Shown here in pieces: positions 16,760-23,880 of a DNA stretch of 64,000 nt. The DNA lies in contig NZ_BMNK01000027.1 of the NCBI RefSeq assembly GCF_014646515.1, positions 1 through 64,000 on the forward strand. Reading direction: 5' to 3'. The first letter of the stretch is position 1, and each line of letters begins with the position of its first letter. Under the pieces are notes generated by a model that had not been told where the DNA came from, made no database searches, and worked only from the letters and a program-made list of their open reading frames with translations. The stretch comes from Nonomuraea glycinis (GTDB taxonomy: Bacteria > Actinomycetota > Actinomycetes > Streptosporangiales > Streptosporangiaceae). The translations under genes and the position numbers were made by a program.

Positions 16760-17040
16760 CCCGGGATGAGCCTGAGGGATACCCGTTTACTGCTCAGGTG
16801 GGGTCCGGCGTAGAGGCAGCATGAGTCCGGTCCGGGCTCTCGTATGGAACATGTGAAGGCGTGTCCCGAAAGTGCCGCCTGTGTGTGGGTGGCGAGATGG
16901 AGACCTCCAAGCGGTGAACCCGTGAGGAGTTGAGTACGTGTTGCGGGGCGCGCTGGCGGACTCGCCTTAGTAGCTGTGAAGCCTCTGCGTATCGCAGTGG
17001 GGGTGGAGCCAAGGGGCGGGGCCGTCCAGGTGAAATCCGC
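16760..17040 (+). ncRNA. Candidate group II intron 5' fragment
   Basis: This block lacks a credible reading frame but is dense in short complementary segments (for example CCTGAG/CTCAGG at about 16769-16798 and CTGCG-TAT-CGCAG near 16985-16997). Its wording, with GGTGGCGAGATGGAGACC, GACTCGCCTTAGTAGCTGTG and GTGGAGCCAAGGGGCGGGG, resembles the 5' ribozyme part that precedes group II intron maturase genes in streptomycetes. No maturase gene follows: the block runs straight into the transposase of copy B, so it would be a dead fragment. The identification is from memory of such introns. Confidence 0.4.
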
Positions 17041-17857
17041 GGCATCCGGATGCCGGAGATCACGGTCTCGATGCCGGTCTCGGCGAGGATCTCGTCCATC
17101 AGGGCGGGGAACTTCCCATCCCGATCGCGGACCAGATAGCGCACCCGGCAGCTCGCATCGTCCAGATCCATCACCAGGTTCCTGAGCGCCTGGGTGACCC
17201 AGTCGGCGCTCGGGTGCGCGGTGGTACCGAGCACCCGGATGCGCCTGGTGTTGTGCTCGATGACGGCCAGGATGTACTGGCGCTGTCCGCTCAGGGGAGG
17301 AAATCGCAGGCCAGTAGGGCCTCGGCTTGCGAGCGCAGGAAGTCGGCCCAGGTGGTGGAGGCCCGCTCGGGCGCCGGATCGAGCCCTTCCTGCTTGAGGA
17401 TCTCCCGCACTGTGGACGGTGTCACCTTGATGCCCAGCATGGTGAGCTCTCCGTGAACCCGCCGATAGCCCCAGCCGGTGTTCTCCCGGACCAGGCGCAA
17501 AATGAGGTCACGGATAGAGCGGACCGTGGGTGGGCGCCCACGTCGCTTCGGCTTGCAGGTACGAGCATGACGTCGTTTCATTAGATCACGGTGCCAGCGC
17601 AGGACGGTGTCCGGACGGACGAGAAGCCGCAGCCGGCGTAGGACCTCGCGGGGCAGCGAGGTCAGGAGCGCAGCGACAAAGGCCCGGTCCTCGGGTGCGA
17701 ACCTCACTCTGGAGTCAGCGCCGAGCTGGCGTTCAAGGATGGTGATCTGGTGACGTAGGACGAGAATCTCCACGTCCTTATCCCGGTCGCTCATGGGCAG
17801 CAATCGCAGCGCAGCGAAGGTGTTGGTGAAGCTGAGGTAGGCCAGGCGGAGAAGCAC
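17041..17857 (-). pseudogene. Integrase-core transposase, copy B, disrupted
   Basis: The minus-strand copy starts MLLRLAYLSFTNTFAALRLL at 17857 and stays open to FLRSQAEALLACDF near 17295. There about 11 nt are missing relative to copy A and the frame shifts; it resumes as LSGQRQYILAVIEHNTRRIR and runs to GIRMPRI at about 17043. The catalytic Glu motif and the last 90 residues are replaced by the intron-like block. It is therefore inactive. Confidence 0.85.
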
Positions 17858-17955
17858 AGCCGATCATCCTGCCGCACATGGAACCGTTTCCTGAGTGGCC
17901 AGAGCTCGCGCCGCCACGAGAATCCGTCGCAGAGCCATGACCTGGGCGGATGTAA

Positions 17956-18108
17956 TTATCGGCAGGCGCAGCGTTCGGCCTCGGCTTCGCCGCCGACGCC
18001 CGGCGGCGGCCCGACCGCCACCTTGCGCTGGTCCGCGTCCAAGGAGTCCAGCCACGCCCCGGCCGCCTCCACCATCCGGTTCGCGACCGCACGGTCGGCG
18101 TCAACCAT
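17956..18108 (-). pseudogene. DUF3500-like N-terminal fragment
   Basis: From ATG 18108 on the minus strand the frame reads MVDADRAVANRMVEAAGAWL followed by DSLDADQRKVAVGPPPGVGG, which matches the start of DUF3500 family proteins (WLDALDADQRxxA). It is cut after about 50 residues by the flank of IS copy B. Sequence 18109-18565 carries its AT-richer upstream region and the palindrome at 18270, and no other gene. Confidence 0.45.
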
Positions 18109-18269
18109 CGACGAACCCGACTTCGAGATCACCCGCTCGTACGGTCGAACTGGCCGTTTCGGCGGGTTCGTGCCTCTCTCGGTGCAATGCCAACGCTGCC
18201 CCCTCGCTAACGCGAGGTGCAACTGTCGTATGAATTGAGATGAATCTATCACATAGTGGCGAATCGTCT

Positions 18270-18284
18270 GATACCCGGGGTATC
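18270..18284. promoter_or_regulatory. Perfect GATACCC-G-GGGTATC palindrome
   Basis: A 15-bp palindrome sits in an AT-rich patch upstream of the DUF3500 fragment, next to TTAAGTTGTCC and TTTATAAATGGAC. It is a plausible operator or promoter relic. Confidence 0.3.
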
Positions 18285-18565
18285 TTAAGTTGTCCGATTT
18301 ATAAATGGACAGGCGTTTTGCGAACTTCTCCTGCCGACGGGTGCCACTGCGGCAGGAGGTGAAGGAGGTCACGTCTGACGCGTGACCGGATCCGAGTGGG
18401 GTGCGGGTACAGATACGGCGTCGGCAAACGTCGCCACGCGAGCGCCGCCCCCGGTCCACCGGCGCCAGATCGGCGCCTTTCAGGGGCGGTCAGGCTTGTG
18501 CCGGGGAACCGAGTACCGGGTTCCCGGCTCCAGGATGGTGCCCCACCGGCACCTGGGCGGAGCGA

Positions 18566-19183
18566 TCAGCCCACCCGCGCCCACCCGCGCAGCGCGCCAC
18601 AGTACGCCTCGATCAGCCGGGTGATGACCTCCCGGCGGGACAGGTGCGTCTCCCCCAGCAGGTCCTGGACCTCGCGCGGATCGAAGATCATGTTGTTGAG
18701 GAACAGGGCGTACTCGAGCATCTCTTCCGGGAGCCCGATGTCGTCGAGCAGTCCCCGCACGGGCCCGTCCCAGGCGTCCCGCATGGTGGCGATGATCTCG
18801 TTCCCGTCATGGAGCCGCTCCAGGTAGCCCCGTCGGGACCGAAGCTGAACCAGCGCCGGGCCGTGCTCGGCGAGAAGGTCCACCCACTTGTCCACGACGG
18901 CATCGAAGAGCGGCCGCCCCTGCGCGGTCGACGTCGCGGTGAAATCGCTGAGCTCCTCGACGACGCTGAGCACATAGGCCGCGAGCACCTCCTCCATCGA
19001 GGAGTAGTAGCGGTAGGCGGTGGCCGGACCGATCTCCGCGCGGGACGCGACCGCCTGCATGGTGAGCTCGTCGGGCGCCTCCCGGGCGAGCTCGCCGACG
19101 GCCTCGAGGAGGCGCCGGCGGTTGCGGCGGGTGTCACTGCGCAACTTGCGCTCTCCACGTGGGGTGGCCTGCTGATCGGACAC
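18566..19183 (-). CDS. TetR-family regulator
   Basis: The 205-residue protein begins GTG behind GGAGGAGACC. Its N-terminal domain reads RRNRRRLLEAVGELAREAPD and LTMQAVASRAEIGPATAYRY, a standard TetR helix-turn-helix. The C-terminal ligand domain is not assignable. It lies 52 bp downstream of the frameshifted aminotransferase on the same strand and may have regulated that operon. Confidence 0.88.
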   Translation of the reverse strand: MSDQQATPRGERKLRSDTRRNRRRLLEAVGELAREAPDELTMQAVASRAEIGPATAYRYYSSMEEVLAAYVLSVVEELSDFTATSTAQGRPLFDAVVDKWVDLLAEHGPALVQLRSRRGYLERLHDGNEIIATMRDAWDGPVRGLLDDIGLPEEMLEYALFLNNMIFDPREVQDLLGETHLSRREVITRLIEAYCGALRGWARVG

Positions 19184-19235
19184 CGGTCTCCTCCGCCTCG
19201 TAGAAGTGCAGGCAAAGGCTATCGCCTCCGCCCCG

Positions 19236-20386
19236 TCAGGATCTCGTGACGTCCAGGTGACCGACGATGCGGGCCAGCCCGGTCCGCAGGTCGTCCTCGG
19301 CGGCCGCGAACGAGATCCTGATGTGCCCCTCGCCGGAGGGGCCGTACTCTGCTCCGGCTCGAACCAGCACCTTCCGCTCGGCGAGCTCGCGGGCGACCTC
19401 CTCGGAGGGGCGGTCGTTGTCGTAGCGGAGGAACCCGTAGAACGCGCCCTCCGGCGGAACCAGGTGCAGGCCGGGGATGTCCGAGAGGTGCGCGATCACC
19501 AGCTCGCGACGCTGCCGGTACGTGTCGACCATGGCGTCCATGACGCTGTCCGGCAGGTCGAGGGCGGCGAGGGCAGCGTGCTGGACCGCCGTGTTCACCG
19601 AGCCGTTGAGGGTCCGGTGCACCTGGGCCGCCGCGTCCACCACTTCGCGCGGCCCGGTCAGGTATCCCACCCGCCAGCCCGTCATCGCGTACGTCTTGGA
19701 GAACGTCTGTACGTACACCGTCCGGTCGCGCAGCGACTCGACTGCCAGCGCCGAGGTCAGCGCATGCCCCGGGTAGACCAGCCGGTGGTACGCCTCGTCG
19801 CTGACGACCAGGGTGTCGGAGCCGTCGAGCAGCTCGCCGAGGGCCTTGAGCTCCGGCTCGCGGTGCACGATGCCGGTGGGGTTCGACGGGTTCGAGAAGA
19901 TCATCATGCTGGCGCCGGGAAGCGCGGCGGCCAGCGCGTCGAGGTCCCAGTGCAGGTCCCGGCCGAGCGGGACGAAGTCCACGGTGCCTCCGGCGAGGAC
20001 GACCAGGTCGGCGTACAGCGAGTAGGCGGGCTCCGGGATGACCACGCGGTCGCCGGGGCCGACCATCGCGAACACACGGCCGCCAGGGCGCCGGTGGCAC
20101 CGTGGGTGACGACGACATCGTCCGCGCTCCACGTCCGGCCGGGGTGTGCGGGCAACCGGGACGCGAGCGTGGTACGCAGTTCCGGCAGGCCCTTCTGGTC
20201 GGCGTAGTGGGTGTCTCCCGCACGCAAGGCCGCCACCGCGGCCTCGATCACCGGCGGTGGTGTCGGGAAGTCCGGCTCACCCATGGCGGGGGAGACCGCA
20301 CCCGGCGGGGCCGGGGTGAGGGCCGGGCGGCGCGAAAAGCGGCGCAGGTCCTCGATTCGGCAGGCGGGCCGCGCGGCGGTCATCAA
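19236..20386 (-). pseudogene. PLP-dependent aminotransferase with a 2-nt insertion
   Basis: The N-terminal part (AVSPAMGEPDFPTPPPVIEA, then DDVVVTHGATGALAAV) is in one frame, and the rest (FAMVGPGDRVVIPEPAYSLY, SMMIFSNPSNPTGIV, the PLP lysine in VQTFSKTYAMTGWRVGY) in another. Near 20071-20077 the minus strand has GTGTGTTCGCG where GTGTTCGCG would keep the frame, an extra GT in a short GT run. Repaired, it would be a complete class I/II aminotransferase of about 383 residues. Its start overlaps the stop of the RraA-like gene. A sequencing error cannot be excluded, but the neighbour is also shifted. Confidence 0.8.
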
Positions 20387-21056
20387 GCCATCACCGCACG
20401 TTCGGGGCGTGCGGCGAGGATGCGCCGCCGGAGCGCCTGCTCCTTCTCGCCGATACCGTCGACCGCGTCAACGACCTCCTGCACCCGGTGCCGCGCGACG
20501 ACGACGACACCGTCGGCGTCGCCGACGAGCACGTCACCCGCCACCACTACCGCTACCACGCCGCCGACCGCCACCGGGGCGCCGATGGTGCCGGGCCCGT
20601 CCTTGAAAGGTCCGGCGGGGGTGACCGCCCGCGCGTAGACGGCCAGGCCCATCTCGGACAGCGCCTGGACGTCGCGGACCGCACCGTCGACCACGGCGCC
20701 GGCAACCCCGGCATTCACCATGATCTCGCCGATGAGGTTGCCGATCAGCGCGCGGGTCATGTCGCCGTGTCCATTGACGACCAGGACGTCGCCCGGTCGG
20801 GCTTCGTCGAGCGCTCGGTGGATGGCAGGTTGTCACCCGACCGCACGTCTACCGTCAGGGCGGTTCCCAGCAGCGCGGCGCGCCCGGTGAACAGCCGGAT
20901 GCCGCCGTCCATCACGGTCATCCGCTGCAGCGCGTCACCGACGTTGGCGGCCGGCACTTCCCCCAGCCGGCGAATCTCCGCCGCTGCTGCGCGAGGCCAG
21001 CTCGGAGCGATGGACACGCTGTCCGTCGCCGCGGCAATGTACATAATGAAGCTCAA
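20383..21056 (-). pseudogene. RraA-family protein with a 1-nt deletion
   Basis: The first frame gives VPAANVGDALQRMTVMDGGI and LFTGRAALLGTALTVDVRSG; the second gives MTRALIGNLIGEIMVNAGVA, GAVVDGAVRDVQALSEMGL and the tail. RraA-type proteins (HMG/CHA aldolase and dimethylmenaquinone-methyltransferase-like) have both parts in one chain. The break is at about 20826-20829 (CTGCCATC where CTGGCCATC is expected). The family binds magnesium and cleaves oxo-acids or regulates RNase E; here it heads the operon with the aminotransferase. It is probably inactive unless the shift is an error. Confidence 0.75.
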
Positions 21057-21283
21057 TTCTTAAATAAGACTCTTCTACCATCTAGAACGACAGCCTCCCC
21101 TAACGTTCGCGGACGAGGAGCCGGCACGGCCGCGCGGGTTTCCGGAGATCGGGCGGGACGAGCTGGCCTGGCAGGCGTACGCCGGCGCCCGCTCGGGGGA
21201 GCAGGCAGGCCCGGCCAGCAGGCCATCGCCGCCCTCTCGACCGTCGTCGAGGCCCGGCCCCCGTAGCGGAACCGGTGGCGCAG

Positions 21284-21784
21284 TCAGACGCCGCGGGTCC
21301 AGAACTCCTGCGCCGACCCCGTGAACGACGTCGGGTCGCCGGCGAGGAAGAATTCGTCCCACACCGGTCCGTCGGAGAGCTCCCAGTGCTCAACGGCCAG
21401 ACCGTCCCTGAAGCGCCACGCGCCCATGCCGACGCGCGTCCAGATCCATTCGCCACGCGCCGTGCGGAATGTCCCGTGGATGATGCCGTAATGGTCGTCG
21501 GCGAGGATCTGGTCGATCTCGAGGGGTTCGACGTTGGCGTCGGCGAGACTCTCCCGCCGCTTGGCGTAGCGGCGCAGGAAGTCCATTCCCCCGGTTGTTG
21601 CCAGGCGCACGCCGCCGGTGTGGATCACCATGTCCGGAGACATCCGCTCCATCATTTTGCTGGTGTGCTCTTGTTGCCGCTGGAGCCGCTCGCCCTCAGT
21701 GAGGCTCGGATCGGTCGTGATCGCCGCGCCGCCTCGATAGAGCTCGGCCAGCCACAAGGCGTTCGGATGGATGTCGGACAGCAT
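21284..21784 (-). CDS. NTF2-like (SnoaL/DUF4440-type) protein
   Basis: The 166-residue protein starts ATG behind GAGGAGGCATC. Its pattern of an N-terminal helix, a middle segment MSPDMVIHTGGVRLATTGGM, and a strand-rich end (YGIIHGTFRTARGEWIWTRV, then GMGAWRFRDGLAVEHWEL) fits the cone-shaped NTF2-like fold used by SnoaL-type isomerases and many small hydrolases. No catalytic residues can be named. It stands alone; 21057-21283 and 21785-21970 contain no supportable gene. Confidence 0.65.
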   Translation of the reverse strand: MLSDIHPNALWLAELYRGGAAITTDPSLTEGERLQRQQEHTSKMMERMSPDMVIHTGGVRLATTGGMDFLRRYAKRRESLADANVEPLEIDQILADDHYGIIHGTFRTARGEWIWTRVGMGAWRFRDGLAVEHWELSDGPVWDEFFLAGDPTSFTGSAQEFWTRGV

Positions 21785-22009
21785 GATGCCTCCTCTTGGT
21801 CGGGAAGTGTCCGCGGGGCCCTCGTCGGGTCGGAATGAGACATCGAGGACTCCATCAGATCGGGGGTGGGCGCGTCGAGCGGGTCAGCCGCGCGTCGAGT
21901 CCTTAGCTCATTGAATCACAGTTCTCTCATATGAGAAATATGTCTCACTCAGGATGGGGTAGCTCATCGTGTTCCTGACGTTCCGAGACGGCCACGCGAA
22001 GATCGATTC

Positions 22010-22258
22010 ATGCGCCACGTTCGTGGACGTGACCCCCGCCCGTGGCTGACGGTCTTCCAACTGCCGTCCTATGCGCCGGAGCTGAACCCGGCCGAAGGGG
22101 TGTGGTCGGCACTCAAACGGGCCCTGGCCAACCTCGCCCCGCGAGACATCGACGAACTCGCCGCGATGGTCGCCACCAAGCTCAAACGGATGCGGTACCG
22201 GCCCAGGCTGCTGGACGGCTTCATCGCTCAGCCCGGCTTCATCCTCGAACCGCCGTAA
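22010..22258 (+). pseudogene. IS630-family transposase C-terminal fragment
   Basis: The frame reads WLTVFQLPSYAPELNPAEGV, then WSALKRALANLAPRDIDELA and a YRPRLLDGF tail. The YAPELNPxExxWSxLK motif with the catalytic Glu is diagnostic of IS630-family DDE transposases. The first two thirds are absent. Sequence 22259-22527 shows no gene. Confidence 0.7.
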
Positions 22259-22527
22259 CCTCAGGCCTTCAACCTCAGATGTACTGGAACCGGGCCGCGA
22301 GGATCGCTACGAGAAGCAGCGGATCTTTTATCTGCTGGTCACCAACGGCCTGGTTAGCAAGATGGGTCACCTGGCTGGCAAGATGAGCCGGTTTGGGCGA
22401 AACTTGACCACACCTGGAGTCACCGCTTACGGACGAGGCCGTGCGGGCATTCTGGCTTGATCTTCTGATGGTCGTCTTTGAAGTCTGAGGGCACGGTGGG
22501 CGCCTAAACGATCTACCGCTATACACG

Positions 22528-22560
22528 GTCCGTACACGAGAGCAACCACCGAGCAACCAC
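22528..22560. repeat. Third copy of the paired GGTTGCT motif
   Basis: GTCCGTACACGAGAGCAACC followed by ACCGAGCAACCAC repeats the core of the 6211 and 22775 repeats but lacks their right-hand part. It lies 71 bp from the tRNA fragment. Confidence 0.65.
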
Positions 22561-22630
22561 CCATGATCAACAACGAGATCCGAGGCCGGCGAGAACCGAG
22601 AAACCCCAGGTAGAACGCGGTAGTGGAGAG

Positions 22631-22670
22631 TAGGGCGGGTGGGACTTGAACCCACGACCCACGGATTATG
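22631..22670 (-). tRNA. 3' half of tRNA-Met (CAU), integration scar
   Basis: The minus strand reads anticodon CAT (22670-22668), AA, anticodon-stem side TCCGT, variable region, T arm GTGGGTTCAAGTCCCAC and acceptor strand CCGCCCT with discriminator A. The 5' half is missing: sequence beyond 22670 cannot form the matching ACGGA stem or a D arm. This is what an integrase leaves at the far end of an element that inserted into the anticodon region of a tRNA gene. No CCA is encoded. Confidence 0.7.
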
Positions 22671-22774
22671 AGAATCCTCGGTTGATGTCGCTCAGTGGCA
22701 CCGAGTGCTATTTTGTATTGCCGTAGCCGGAATTATTCCCGTCGTCGTGTTGGTCTGTGCCAACGCGTGCCGTG

Positions 22775-22855
22775 CTGTATCGCGTACACGCGAGCAACCA
22801 CCGAGCAACCATGGGTTCTTGACTATTGTTATGATGTTCCGTTTGTCCCTTTTTG
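22775..22855. repeat. Right copy of the long direct repeat
   Basis: This matches 6211-6295 in the same orientation, including CTGTATCGCG, the paired AGCAACC core, GGTTCTTGAC and TTTGTCCCTT. It lies 105 bp beyond the tRNA-Met fragment. Confidence 0.7.
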
Positions 22856-23097
22856 GAACGGCTATGTGTTATGACGAAAACCCCGACCTTCACGGCAGAG
22901 CGTCCGGTGTCGGACCCGTCGATGACCTTGTATGGGCGGGGAGACCGGGCGTCGTGGGTGTACGAGTCCATCATGGCGACCAGACTCGGGCCTGAGCGCA
23001 CCCGCCGATCTCCGCTTCGTCACCTTGAACGACGGCGATCATCCTGTCGTGATCGCCGTACGCCCAGCCACCTGCGCAAGCCCCTCGCCGTCGCGCA
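22856..23097 (+). other. Short open stretch of unknown nature
   Basis: A frame from ATG 22871 reads MTKTPTFTAERPVSDPSMTL and continues for about 80 residues, with no ribosome site and no domain that I recognise. A neighbouring frame gives SADLRFVTLNDGDHPVVIAV, which looks protein-like. It may be a broken small gene; I cannot assign it. Confidence 0.2.
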
Positions 23098-23238
23098 AAG
23101 CAGGTCAATCAACTGATCGCCGGCAATAGCACCCAGGTCGAGCACGGCTTCGCCGGCCTGAACAACTGGCGGATCCTCACCACGCTTCGCCTGGATGCCC
23201 CCTGGGCGGCCGCGCTACTGCGCGCCCTAGGGCGTTGA
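23098..23238 (+). pseudogene. IS5-like transposase C-terminal fragment
   Basis: The frame reads KQVNQLIAGNSTQVEHGFAG, LNNWRILTTLRLDAPWAA and stops at 23236-23238. EHGFAxLKNWRxLxxLR is the conserved end of IS5-type DDE transposases in actinomycetes. Nothing upstream belongs to it. Confidence 0.65.
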
Positions 23239-23253
23239 TCACCAGTCAGCCGA

Positions 23254-23697
23254 TCAGGAGATCAAGAACTTCTCCCACGGTCCATCGGAGGAGTTCGAGC
23301 GTGCCGGGAGCATGCCGTAGTCGGCGCCTGCATAGCCCAGCTCGGCGCTCACATAACGCTTGGCGCTATACGAATAGAGAGTGTGGAATCCATTGCCCGG
23401 GCAGAGTGCGTACTCTTCCCAGTCTCCGACGTTGGCTGCTCGGGCGCGAAGTATTCCGGAAACGCTTCCGGTTTAGTCGACCTCGGCGGAGACGAAACGG
23501 TTGTTGGCCTTGGACCGGAGGTTCACGTCGTTACAGTGGTCATCACCGAGGTCCCAATCGGGGCCGCGGAGACCGTTCTGGCGAGCGGCGTTGTGCTGCT
23601 TCGCGGCATCGGTGTTGTTCACCGCCTGAGCGGGGGCGGAGGTGGTGCCGGCGATCGCCACGGGCGTCGCGGTCAGTACGACCGCCCCGGCCGCCAT
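23254..23697 (-). pseudogene. Secreted fascin-like beta-trefoil protein with a nonsense codon
   Basis: From ATG 23697 a signal peptide (MAAGAVVLTATPVAIAGTTS, then APAQA) leads to VNLRSKANNRFVSAEVD and a TAA at 23473-23475. The same frame then continues without a break as TGSVSGILRARAANVGDWEE, LYSYSAKRYVSAELGYAGAD and YGMLPARSNSSDGPWEKFLI to TGA at 23254-23256. The repeated (R/K)(F/Y)VSAE motif is typical of fascin-type trefoil units in secreted actinobacterial proteins. The codon probably replaced a tyrosine. Without readthrough only about 74 residues are made. Confidence 0.7.
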
Positions 23698-23880
23698 GGC
23701 CAGGCCGAACGTGCGCGAGCCGTTCCTGAGGTTCAGGTTTCTGCTTTCTGTGGTCTTGTGCGATGGCTGTTGCGGCCTGCCGGGCTACCGCGGCGGCCGC
23801 TGATGGTGGAGACGTGCAAGACGCCTCAGGTCAAAGAATCAGGGTTTGCGGAGCAGCCGCCTGGTCGTGTTTCATCCCTG

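Noticed and set aside
22705..23001. Overlapping open frames on both strands beside the right repeat
   Set aside because: They cross the repeat and att-like sequence, show no ribosome sites and have no recognisable motifs.
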